The notes below the pieces were generated by a model, which had not been told where the DNA came from, made no database searches, and saw only the letters and a list, made by a program, of their open reading frames with translations. A stretch of 39,865 nt of DNA, taken from contig DASSSO010000028.1 in NCBI GenBank assembly GCA_035776735.1, positions 1 to 39,865 of the forward strand, written 5' to 3'. This DNA comes from JACDAN01 sp035776735 (GTDB taxonomy: Bacteria; Actinomycetota; Thermoleophilia; Gaiellales; Gaiellaceae). A program made the position numbers and the translations under genes. Shown here piece by piece: positions 25,275 to 31,730 of the stretch. Position 1 is the first letter of the stretch, and every line of letters starts with the position of its first letter.

Positions 25275-25907
25275 CTACCCTCCTGCCTCCCGGCCCTCCA
25301 GGCCTTCGAGGGCGGCCACCGCCGCCTGCCAGCCCACGTCGATGTCCCGCTCCTCGCCTCCCAGGTAGACCCGGCCCATCGACCCGAACGCACGCACCTC
25401 GAGGATGTTGATCTCGGCGGACTTCTCGGCCTCGTTTGCCGCGAGCGCGGCGTAGGCGGCGGGCTCGCACTCGAGGACGTACAGGGTCTGGCCGGCCATG
25501 ATCATCTGGCCGTGTCGGGTCCGGTTGATGAGCTGGGTATGGTGGTCGTCCAGCCGGCGGACGATCTGGCTGGAGAGGATCCGCGGCTTGATCCGGTCGG
25601 ATTCCGTCAGCCCGACGGAATCCAGGATCGCCGCGCCTGCGGCGCGGGTCTCCGCCTGGTCTGCGGAGTGCACCTCGAGCAGGCCGTAGTACCGCTCGAT
25701 GATCTGCATCCCCGGCCGGACGTTCGTCGCCTTCAGGGCGATGTCCGTGAGCCGGTTGATCTCGATGCCGGGCGAGATCTCGACGTACAGGGAAGCATCG
25801 CCGGCCAGGGGCAGGAATCCCTGGGCGATCGTCCCCAGAAATGCTGCGTACTGCGGTTGCAGGCTGTCCAAGAAGCAGTACGAGCGAACCTCGATGCCGT
25901 TGCTCAT
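25275..25907 (-). CDS. BMC-T shell protein, double-disk (CsoS1D/H. ochraceum T2/T3) type
   Basis: A 210-residue tandem-BMC protein. Sequence hallmarks are EVRSYCFLDSLQPQYAAFLG, GDASLYVEISPGIEINRLTD, RPGMQIIERYYGLLEVHS and the second-domain GQTLYVLECEPAAYAALAANEAEK. These match the double-stacking trimers, in which two trimers face each other and gate a large central pore. The Glu71-Arg72 pair sits where CsoS1D has the gating Glu-Arg. It could therefore pass large substrates such as sugar phosphates, NAD or CoA. It starts at ATG 25907, 18 nt after deoC. Confidence 0.9.
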   Translation of the reverse strand: MSNGIEVRSYCFLDSLQPQYAAFLGTIAQGFLPLAGDASLYVEISPGIEINRLTDIALKATNVRPGMQIIERYYGLLEVHSADQAETRAAGAAILDSVGLTESDRIKPRILSSQIVRRLDDHHTQLINRTRHGQMIMAGQTLYVLECEPAAYAALAANEAEKSAEINILEVRAFGSMGRVYLGGEERDIDVGWQAAVAALEGLEGREAGG

Positions 25908-25925
25908 CCGAGCTTGCCTCCCATG

Positions 25926-26795
25926 TCAGTACCGGCCGTTGCCGGGCTCTCTGCCGGTCACGATCTCGACGCTCGCCGAGGCTCCGATCCGGGTGGCCCC
26001 GGCCGCGATCATCTCGCGCACGTCCTCGGCGCTCCTGATGCCTCCTGCCGCCTTGATCCCGAGCTTCGGGCCGACCGTCTCCCGCATCAGCAGGACGTCC
26101 TCCAGGGTGGCGCCGCCCGGGCCGTAGCCGGTCGAGGTCTTGACGAAGTCGGCCTTGGCCAGCCTCGCCAGATGGGAGGCGACGACCTTCTCCTCGTCGG
26201 TGAGAAGCGCGGCCTCGATGATCACCTTGTTGATCGCGCCGGCCTCGTGGCACGCGTCCGAGACCTTCTCGATGTCGCGGCGGACCAGGTCGTGGTCGCC
26301 GCTCTTCAGCGCCCCGACGTTGATCACCATGTCGATCTCGCGGGCGCCGTCGCGGATGGCCCGGCGGGCCTCCATCGCCTTCACCTCTGCAGTGTTCGCG
26401 CCGAATGGGAATCCCGTCACCGAGGCGACCCTGACGTTCGAGCCTCGAAGGTTCTGCACGCACCGCCGAACCCAGACGGGATTCACGCAGACGGCTGCGA
26501 ACCCGTACTGCCCAGCCTCCTCGCACAGCTCGTCGATGTCGGCCGCCGTGGCGTCAGGGCGCAGGAGCGTGTGGTCGATGAACCGCGCCAGGTCGCGGGG
26601 GACCTCGGCCCCGTCGCCTGAGTAGCTGATCCGCCCGGCTCCGTTGAGCACCACGCCACGGACCGTGTCCGAGCAGTGAGCGGCGCAGTCACCCTGGCAC
26701 GAGGGATCCGAGCAGTCCCCGGTTCCGCGGCCCGCCAGCGCTGCGAGAACCTCGCGCGTGATCGCATCGATCAGGGCTTCGGTCGTCGCGCTCAT
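25926..26795 (-). CDS. deoC: Deoxyribose-5-phosphate aldolase with encapsulation peptide and Cys cluster
   Basis: A 289-residue class I aldolase cleaving 2-deoxyribose-5-phosphate to glyceraldehyde-3-phosphate and acetaldehyde (EC 4.1.2.4). The Schiff-base Lys219 (FVKTSTGYGPGGAT), Lys248 (GIKAAGGIRS) and Asp155 (EIDMVINVGALKSG) are all present, so it should be active. It has about 65 extra N-terminal residues compared with E. coli-like enzymes. Residues 4-20 form an amphipathic helix (TTEALIDAITREVLAAL) like an encapsulation peptide. Residues 28-41 contain four Cys spaced C-x4-C-x3-C-x3-C, which could bind a metal or form disulfides. The ATG at 26795 overlaps the rpiB-like stop (ATGA). Acetaldehyde would feed the dehydrogenase. 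Confidence 0.95.
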   Translation of the reverse strand: MSATTEALIDAITREVLAALAGRGTGDCSDPSCQGDCAAHCSDTVRGVVLNGAGRISYSGDGAEVPRDLARFIDHTLLRPDATAADIDELCEEAGQYGFAAVCVNPVWVRRCVQNLRGSNVRVASVTGFPFGANTAEVKAMEARRAIRDGAREIDMVINVGALKSGDHDLVRRDIEKVSDACHEAGAINKVIIEAALLTDEEKVVASHLARLAKADFVKTSTGYGPGGATLEDVLLMRETVGPKLGIKAAGGIRSAEDVREMIAAGATRIGASASVEIVTGREPGNGRY

Positions 26796-27403
26796 CGCGT
26801 CGCCCCCACCTCGGCGCGAGCCAGGTAGCGGCGCTCGATCTCGGTGATCTTCGCGACCCGCCTGGCGTGCCGGTCGCCGCCCCACGGCGTCGACAGCCAA
26901 GCCTGCACGATCTCGAGCGCAAGGTTGTCCCCGATCAGTCCGGCCCCGAGCACCAAGACGTTCGCGTGGTTGTGCTCGCGGCTGTTCTTCGCGGAGGACA
27001 CGTCCCAGCACGTCGCGGCCCGAATGCCGGGCACCTTGTTCGCGACCATGCACGATCCGATCCCGGCGCCGTCGACGACGATCCCACAGCGGCAGCCGCC
27101 GTCGGCCACCCGGCGGGCCACGTCGTGGGCGAAGTCCGGGTAGTCGACCGATTCCGTGTTGGTCGTCCCGCAGTCGTGGACCCCGAAGCCGCGCTCCCGG
27201 AGGTCGGCGACGATCAGCTCCTTCAGCCGGTAGCCCCCGTGGTCGGCGCCGACCGCCACCTCCGCCGACTCCGTCGGCGAAGGTGCGGCGTCGCCGGAAT
27301 CCGGGTGCGGAGCCTCCGCGCCCGCCGGCTCGTCGGGCGCCACGTCGGCCAGGACGGCGGCCACCAGCGCCCGGACCTCCTCCTCCGACACGTGGGCGCT
27401 CAT
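26792..27403 (-). CDS. RpiB-like sugar-phosphate isomerase with encapsulation peptide; Cys-to-Asp in active site
   Basis: A 203-residue protein with a RpiB/LacAB-type domain from about residue 48. RpiB interconverts ribose-5-phosphate and ribulose-5-phosphate. Seen: ADHGGYRLKE, DYPDFA, GAGIGSCMVANKVPGIRAA, SREHNHANVLVLG and the C-terminal WGGDRHARRVAKI, all typical. However, the general-base Cys of E. coli RpiB (CGTGIG) is Asp111 here (VDGAGIG). Mycobacterial RpiB uses Glu in this region, so an acidic base is possible, as is a different substrate. Residues 6-20 (SEEEVRALVAAVLAD) form an encapsulation-peptide-like helix, then an Ala/Pro linker. ATG 27403 overlaps the GntR stop (ATGA). Confidence 0.9.
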   Translation of the reverse strand: MSAHVSEEEVRALVAAVLADVAPDEPAGAEAPHPDSGDAAPSPTESAEVAVGADHGGYRLKELIVADLRERGFGVHDCGTTNTESVDYPDFAHDVARRVADGGCRCGIVVDGAGIGSCMVANKVPGIRAATCWDVSSAKNSREHNHANVLVLGAGLIGDNLALEIVQAWLSTPWGGDRHARRVAKITEIERRYLARAEVGATR

Positions 27404-28230
27404 GCTCGACCGCCTACCTCGGGCCTGTGGAGCTCGACCCGGTACTCGTACCGATCTCCCACGAACACCAGCCGCGTGGACTCGACGGCATGTCCCTCGG
27501 GCGCGAACGTCAGGCGCCGGACGAGCAGGACCGGTGTCCCGACTTCGCAGCCCAGGAGCTCGGCACTCGGGGCGTCCACGACGCCGGGCGAGATCGTCTC
27601 GACGGCGTGGTCGAGTACCAGGCCGATCGGCGCACTCTGCAGGACCTCGTACATCGATCCCTCGTCCAGCCGGTCGCGGTCGAACAGGTCGTCGTGCCCC
27701 TGGAGCGCGTCCAGCGGCAGCCACGTCTCGGCGAGCCCGACCGCGTCGCCGTCGGCCAGGAAGAGCCGGCGAAGGAACCGGCAGGGAGCGCCCTCTCCGA
27801 GGCCGAGCTCGGCCGCGGCGTCTGCCGGCGCCGGCTCGACGGACGACGACAGCACCCGGTGCGACGGCGTGAACCCCTGGCTGGACGCCAGCTCGGTGAA
27901 CGACGTCAGGAGCGGGACGTGCCGGATCTTCGGCTCGGCCACGAACGACCCGAGCCCCTGGACCTTGCGAATCACCCCGCTCGACTCGAGATCGGCCAGG
28001 GCCTGGCGGACGGTTGCCCGGGAGACGCCGTACCGGTCGCGGATGGCAGCCTCGCTGGGGAACCGGTCACCCGGCTCCAGGCCGCCCTCACGAACCTCCC
28101 GAAGCAGCGCGTCCCTGAGTTGCACGTAGAGCGGCAGCGGTGCCTCCCGGTCGAGGCGCACCGGCAACGCAGTCACGGCCGCAGTCGCAACGGCAAGAGC
28201 AGAAGTCCGGTCATCCGGACGACCGTACAT
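27400..28230 (-). CDS. GntR-family (HutC/FarR subfamily) regulator of the BMC operon
   Basis: A 276-residue transcription factor. The winged helix is at about residues 30-100 (PLYVQLRDALLREVREGGLEPGDRFPSE, SRATVRQALADLESSGVIRK, GLGSFV). The C-terminal UTRA effector-binding domain is at about 115-265 (LAETWLPLDAL, VLDHAVETI, LLVRRLTF). UTRA domains commonly bind sugar phosphates, so a pentose or deoxypentose phosphate is a sensible ligand. As the first gene of the operon, it is probably autoregulated. The ATG at 28230 lies 8 nt from the -10 box and has no Shine-Dalgarno, so the mRNA may be leaderless; GTG 28176 is an alternative start. Confidence 0.9.
   Translation of the reverse strand: MYGRPDDRTSALAVATAAVTALPVRLDREAPLPLYVQLRDALLREVREGGLEPGDRFPSEAAIRDRYGVSRATVRQALADLESSGVIRKVQGLGSFVAEPKIRHVPLLTSFTELASSQGFTPSHRVLSSSVEPAPADAAAELGLGEGAPCRFLRRLFLADGDAVGLAETWLPLDALQGHDDLFDRDRLDEGSMYEVLQSAPIGLVLDHAVETISPGVVDAPSAELLGCEVGTPVLLVRRLTFAPEGHAVESTRLVFVGDRYEYRVELHRPEVGGRA
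28205..28220 (-). promoter_or_regulatory. Candidate operator (GTCCGG-4-CCGGAC) downstream of the BMC promoter
   Basis: A perfect 6-bp inverted repeat separated by 4 bp, located about 20 bp after the -10 box and inside the first codons of the GntR gene. Its position fits repression by the encoded regulator blocking RNA polymerase. It does not match the usual GT-n-AC GntR core closely, so binding is inferred from place only. Confidence 0.35.
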
Positions 28231-28235
28231 CAGCG

Positions 28236-28659
28236 CTAGTTATGAACGAACGGAGGCGAGATGTCAAGCGCCTCAGTCGTCGACCCGCGGCACCACCCGG
28301 CGCACGCGAACCGGCTCGCCGGGCGGCCCGCCGGGCCCGCGGGGCGCTCCTCGCTGCGGACGATGCCCGCCGAGAGATGGAGCAGTCGCGAGAGCTGGGC
28401 GAGGTCGAGCTCGCCGGCATCTGCCGCCAGGCCGCCGAGCACGGCGAGCGTGCCCCCCGAAGGAGCCGGCAGCTCGCGGGGCGGGCAGCGCGTCGGGGCA
28501 CTGCTTGACCGGCGGCGGCAGCAGCTCCAGGTCGTTCGGCTCGAACGACGCAACGAGCCGTGGGTCGTGCGGCTCGCGGATCGGCCAGCCGTTCCCCTCG
28601 CGGACGGGCTCGATGGAGGTGAGCCGGTGGAACAGGCGGGCGATGTCGCCGTCGGCCAT
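28236..28659 (-). pseudogene. SagB-type dehydrogenase (nitroreductase-fold) remnant, frameshifted and truncated
   Basis: From ATG 28659 the frame reads MADGDIARLFHRLTS, EPNDLELLPPP, DALPAP. It then loses meaning, while the other minus-strand frame continues with the family's ELPAPSGGTLAVLGGLA and LDLAQLSRLLHLSAGIVR. Together these match the first third of SagB-type FMN oxidoreductases (nitroreductase fold, usually about 500 residues). A frameshift near 28475 joins the two parts. The rest of the protein, including the FMN-binding region, is absent. The remnant ends at the BMC promoter and starts right after the GTPase gene. A sequencing error could cause the frameshift but not the truncation. 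Confidence 0.55.
28239..28267 (-). promoter_or_regulatory. Promoter of the BMC operon (TTGACA-17-CATAAC)
   Basis: On the minus strand, a perfect -35 TTGACA (28267-28262) and a -10 CATAAC (28244-28239) are spaced by 17 bp. Predicted transcription starts within 1-2 nt of the ATG at 28230, implying a leaderless first cistron. This is the clearest sigma-70-like promoter I found in the window. Confidence 0.7.
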
Positions 28660-28663
28660 GTCG

Positions 28664-30670
28664 TCACCTTGCCGCACTCGCGCGCCGCGAGAGGTGCAGC
28701 ATGTACTCGTCGAGGTCGAGAGGGTTCGGCGTCGTCCGCCTGCGGGTCGGCCCGGCTCCGTTCACCGGCCGGTAGCCCTCGAAGCGAGAGTCGACCACCC
28801 CCTCGCCGCCAGTCAGCCTCGAGAGCCTGCCCTGGAGATCGTTCAGCCGCGCCGCAGGCAGGACGGTGTCGATCGTGGCGAGATCCCTCCCGAGCCCCGG
28901 TGTCTCGACGGCGGCGCCGAGCCGCACCAGTGCAGGCATGACCGCCCCGATCGTCGCCGAAGGGACCTCGAGGCTGACGCGGAGAACCGGCTCGCAGACG
29001 ACCGGCGCCGCCTGCTCGAGTGCCCGCATGACGACGATCGGCGTCAGCTTCCGGAAGTCGGCCGCCGTGCTGAGCGGTCCCCGCCGCGACGGCGGCCCGT
29101 CGGGGACGCTGTAGGTGCAGCTCGTCATCGTCACGACGCAATCCGTGACCTGCCAGCCGAAAATGCCCTCCCGCAACGAGCGGCGGACGTACCCGGCCAT
29201 GCTCTCCGTGAACCGTTCGAGCGTCTTGTAGACATACAGCGGAACCGTGCGAGCCTCGACCTGCAAGCGGAAGTCGACCCCCGAGCCGCTCGGTGCGGGA
29301 GCGACGCGAAGGCCCATCGCGGCGAAGAACGGATTCGACTCGGCGTGGAGGACCTCCGCCGCCTCGCCGGTGCGGGTCGGGCGCTCGATGCAGATCGGCG
29401 TCGTCTCGCGGAAGATGACGTCCAGGCCGAAGTCGGTCGCCAGCGTCGCCTGGATGACCTCCTTCTGGACCTCGCCGTAGAGCGAGACCGACAGCTCCCG
29501 GCGGTTGTCGTCCTGCCGGACGTCGATCAGCGGATCCTGCTCGGCGAGCTGCGCGAGCGCGGTGCGGAGCGCTGCCCTCTCCTCGGGGACCGCCGGAACG
29601 ACCACGGTCTCCAGCGTCGGCGGCGGGAATTCACGCAGACTGCCAGTTCCGGTCTCGCCGATCCGGTCGCCGACCTGGATCTCGTCGAGGCCCCAGAGCT
29701 TGGCGACCGCGCCCGCGGAGACGGACGGACGCTGCACCGAAGGCCCGCGCTCGAAGACCGCGATCGCGGTCACCTTGTCCTCGTGTCCGGCGCCGAACTG
29801 CAGCCGGTCGCGCGTGCGGATCGTGCCCGAGAACATCCGCACGTACGCGACCTTCTCCCCGCGCGCGCCGCGCTCGATCTTGAAGACGCTTCCGGAGACG
29901 CGGCCCTCCGGATCGCCGCCGGCTGCCGGCAGGAGCTCGGCGATGCCGGCCATCAGCGGCTCCACGCCGGCGCCCGTGAGCGCGGCGCCGAAGAAGACGG
30001 GGTGCACGAGCGCACGCGCCGTCTGGGCCGCCAGGGACTCACGAAGTCGGCCGTACGGGACACCCGACTCGTCCTCCACGTACGCGGCCAGGATCCCGTC
30101 GTCCCGCTCGGCCAGCACCTCGGCCAGGCGGGCCTGGAATTCGGCGTCGTCCGCCGGCGTGAAGGACGCGCTGCGTGTCCCGAGCCCGCACGGGGTTCCC
30201 ATCGGGACGATCGCGGTGGTGAGGCGCTCCGAGAGAGCCTGCAGCACACGCTCGTCCCCGGCTCCGGGACGGTCGATCTTGTTGACGAACATCAGCGTCG
30301 GAATGCGCAGGCGCTGCAGCGCGCGCATCAGGATGCGGGTCTGCGGCTGGACACCCTCGACTGCGGAGATCACGAGGACCGCACCGTCCAGCACGCTCAG
30401 AGCCCGTTCCACCTCTGCGATGAAGTCCGGGTGCCCTGGCGTGTCGATCAGGTTCACCTGGACGTCGCCGACTGTGAACGACGCGACGGCCGACCTGATC
30501 GTGATCCCGCGCTGCTGCTCCAGCGCCAGCGAGTCCGTCTGCGTGGTGCCGGCATCGACGCTACCGACCTCGTCGATGACTCCGGCGGCGTAGAGCAGCC
30601 GCTCGGTGAGAGTGGTCTTACCGGCGTCTACATGCGCCAGGATCCCCAAGTTCAGCGTCTTTCGCGTCAC
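28664..30670 (-). CDS. Tet(M)/OtrA-like ribosomal protection GTPase
   Basis: A 668-residue translational GTPase related to EF-G and closest in architecture to tetracycline ribosomal protection proteins. These bind the ribosome and expel tetracycline. G motifs: GILAHVDAGKTTLTE (G1), QQRGITIRSA (G2), DTPGHPDF (G3) and FVNKIDRPG (G4). Beta-barrel domain II, then III-V follow, with VEARTVPLYVYKTLERFTES and ending in a short C-terminal helix (LDLDEYMLHLSRR). The GTG at 30670 has GGAGGG 8 nt upstream. In environmental actinobacteria, such proteins may be self-resistance or housekeeping factors, so resistance is not proven. A leader ORF overlaps its start. Confidence 0.85.
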   Translation of the reverse strand: MTRKTLNLGILAHVDAGKTTLTERLLYAAGVIDEVGSVDAGTTQTDSLALEQQRGITIRSAVASFTVGDVQVNLIDTPGHPDFIAEVERALSVLDGAVLVISAVEGVQPQTRILMRALQRLRIPTLMFVNKIDRPGAGDERVLQALSERLTTAIVPMGTPCGLGTRSASFTPADDAEFQARLAEVLAERDDGILAAYVEDESGVPYGRLRESLAAQTARALVHPVFFGAALTGAGVEPLMAGIAELLPAAGGDPEGRVSGSVFKIERGARGEKVAYVRMFSGTIRTRDRLQFGAGHEDKVTAIAVFERGPSVQRPSVSAGAVAKLWGLDEIQVGDRIGETGTGSLREFPPPTLETVVVPAVPEERAALRTALAQLAEQDPLIDVRQDDNRRELSVSLYGEVQKEVIQATLATDFGLDVIFRETTPICIERPTRTGEAAEVLHAESNPFFAAMGLRVAPAPSGSGVDFRLQVEARTVPLYVYKTLERFTESMAGYVRRSLREGIFGWQVTDCVVTMTSCTYSVPDGPPSRRGPLSTAADFRKLTPIVVMRALEQAAPVVCEPVLRVSLEVPSATIGAVMPALVRLGAAVETPGLGRDLATIDTVLPAARLNDLQGRLSRLTGGEGVVDSRFEGYRPVNGAGPTRRRTTPNPLDLDEYMLHLSRRASAAR

Positions 30671-30728
30671 GCGTCATACCCTCCGAATAGGTCGCAAAGG
30701 CCTTGGTGGACATGAACGCGTGGCGCAT
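30618..30728 (-). CDS. 36-residue leader ORF overlapping the GTPase start
   Basis: ATG 30728 to TAA 30620-30618, encoding a peptide starting MRHAFMSTKAFATYSEG. It has a strong AAGGAG site (30734-30739) at 5-nt spacing. It reads through the GTPase ribosome-binding site and start in another frame and ends 50 nt inside that gene. Leader peptides control tet(M) by attenuation; here the overlap would suggest translational interference or coupling. Its second half may be constrained only by the overlapping gene. Confidence 0.4.
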   Translation of the reverse strand: MRHAFMSTKAFATYSEGMTRDAKDAELGDPGACRRR

Positions 30729-30768
30729 CTCCGCTCCTTGGTCGATCGGCGCCGGACTTACGGGCTGA

Positions 30769-30797
30769 ATGATACGGCTGTCGCGCGCCAAGGTCGC
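30769..30797 (-). promoter_or_regulatory. Candidate promoter of the GTPase (GCGACC-17-TATCAT)
   Basis: Minus-strand TATCAT (30774-30769) is a near-consensus -10. GCGACC (30797-30792) 17 bp upstream is a weak -35. Transcription would start near 30762, before the leader ORF, and 15-50 bp from the MarR-type sites. Confidence 0.4.
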
Positions 30798-30810
30798 TCC
30801 TGGTGCCGGA

Positions 30811-30850
30811 TTAGTCTGCTAACGTACTATTTAGTCCGTAACCTGACTAA
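30811..30850. promoter_or_regulatory. Two palindromic MarR-type operator candidates
   Basis: Site 1 is TTAG-TCTG-CTAA (30811-30822). Site 2 is TTAGTC-8-GACTAA (30831-30850), ending right before the AAAGGAGG of the SRPBCC gene. They share the TTAGTC half-site and have centres 24 bp apart. The AT-rich palindromes stand out in a GC-rich region. The second gene of the adjacent operon encodes a MarR protein, so autoregulation is likely; effects on the divergent GTPase gene are possible. Confidence 0.6.
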
Positions 30851-30862
30851 AGGAGGAGCGGT

Positions 30863-31252
30863 ATGGAGGCACGCACTGTCACCACCCTGATCGACGCGCC
30901 GAAGGCGCCCGTCTTCGACTACCTCTCGAGGGTCGAGAACCTCCCGGACTGGGCGACCGAGTTCGCACGCGAGCTGAAGTTCGTCGACGGGCAGGCGAAG
31001 GTCGTGAACGGCCTCGGCGAGCTCTTCTTCTCGGTCGAGGCCGACCGGGAGACCGGCGTCATCGACATGTACGCCGGGCCCACCCTCGACGACCTCGCCC
31101 TCTTCCCCACCCGCGTCGTCGAGCTGCCGGGAGGGCGGAGCGCCTACAGCTTCACGATGTTCAGGCCGCCGGAGATGCCGGAGGAGCTCTACGAGTCGCA
31201 GTACCAGTCGCTCCTCCGCGAGCTCGAGAACGTCCGCGCGCGGTTCAGGTGA
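30863..31252 (+). CDS. SRPBCC-family (START-like) small protein
   Basis: A 129-residue protein with a SRPBCC helix-grip fold: it begins ARTVTTLIDAPKAPVFDYLSRVENLPDWA, the usual start of polyketide-cyclase/dehydratase-like members that bind hydrophobic ligands. A strong AAAGGAGGAG site precedes ATG 30863. Its stop overlaps the GTG of the marR gene (GTGA), so both are made together. A ligand-binding or small-molecule-modifying role is possible; function is unknown. Confidence 0.8.
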   Translation: MEARTVTTLIDAPKAPVFDYLSRVENLPDWATEFARELKFVDGQAKVVNGLGELFFSVEADRETGVIDMYAGPTLDDLALFPTRVVELPGGRSAYSFTMFRPPEMPEELYESQYQSLLRELENVRARFR

Positions 31253-31689
31253 GCGCCCCGGTCGGCCGCGACGACCTCGGCTTCCTGCTCGCGAAGGCGA
31301 CGCAGCGGTGGAATGAGCTCCTCGCCGAGCGGTTCGCGGCCGCCGGGTACCGGGACGTGCGCCCGTCGTACGGGTCGGTGCTCGTCCCGCTCTTCGAGGA
31401 GGACGGGCTGCGGCTCGGAGAGCTCGCGCGCCGCTCGCGCCTCAGCAAGCAGACGATGACCGGCCTCGTGCGGCGCCTCGAGCGCGACGGCCTCGTGGAG
31501 CGGCGAGCCGACCCCGAGGACGGCCGCGCCTTCCGCGTCTTCCTGACGGTGCGGAGCCGCACCTTCGAGCCCGTCGCCGCCAAGGTGCTCGCCGAGCTGG
31601 ACGCCGCCGCACGGCAGAGGCTCGGCGAGACGCAGGTGGACGAGCTGAAGGACGGGCTCCAGGCCCTGCTCGACCTCCGCCGCGGGTGA
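31249..31689 (+). CDS. MarR-family transcriptional regulator
   Basis: A 146-residue winged-helix protein. The DNA-binding part is LRLGELARRSRLSKQTMTGLVRRLERDGLVERRADPEDGRAFRVFLT (about residues 50-98), including the wing Asp-x-Arg pattern. Helices at both ends provide the dimer interface. The GTG at 31249 overlaps the SRPBCC stop by 4 nt. It probably binds the TTAGTC palindromes upstream of the operon and responds to a phenolic or hydrophobic compound, as is usual in the family. Confidence 0.9.
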   Translation: MSAPVGRDDLGFLLAKATQRWNELLAERFAAAGYRDVRPSYGSVLVPLFEEDGLRLGELARRSRLSKQTMTGLVRRLERDGLVERRADPEDGRAFRVFLTVRSRTFEPVAAKVLAELDAAARQRLGETQVDELKDGLQALLDLRRG

Positions 31690-31730
31690 TCATGTCCTCT
31701 CCCGCGTCCGCGGCTCTGTTGAGCTAGCTG

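Noticed and set aside
26796..27053. N-terminal extension of DeoC
   Set aside because: Overlaps the RpiB-like gene in another frame, and the encapsulation helix begins at ATG 26795.
30606..30890. 94-codon plus-strand ORF before the SRPBCC gene
   Set aside because: Antisense to the GTPase start, crosses the operator palindromes and its end overlaps the true SRPBCC start without motif support.
31690..31730. Terminator between the convergent marR and metallophosphoesterase genes
   Set aside because: No stable stem is visible in the 41-bp gap.
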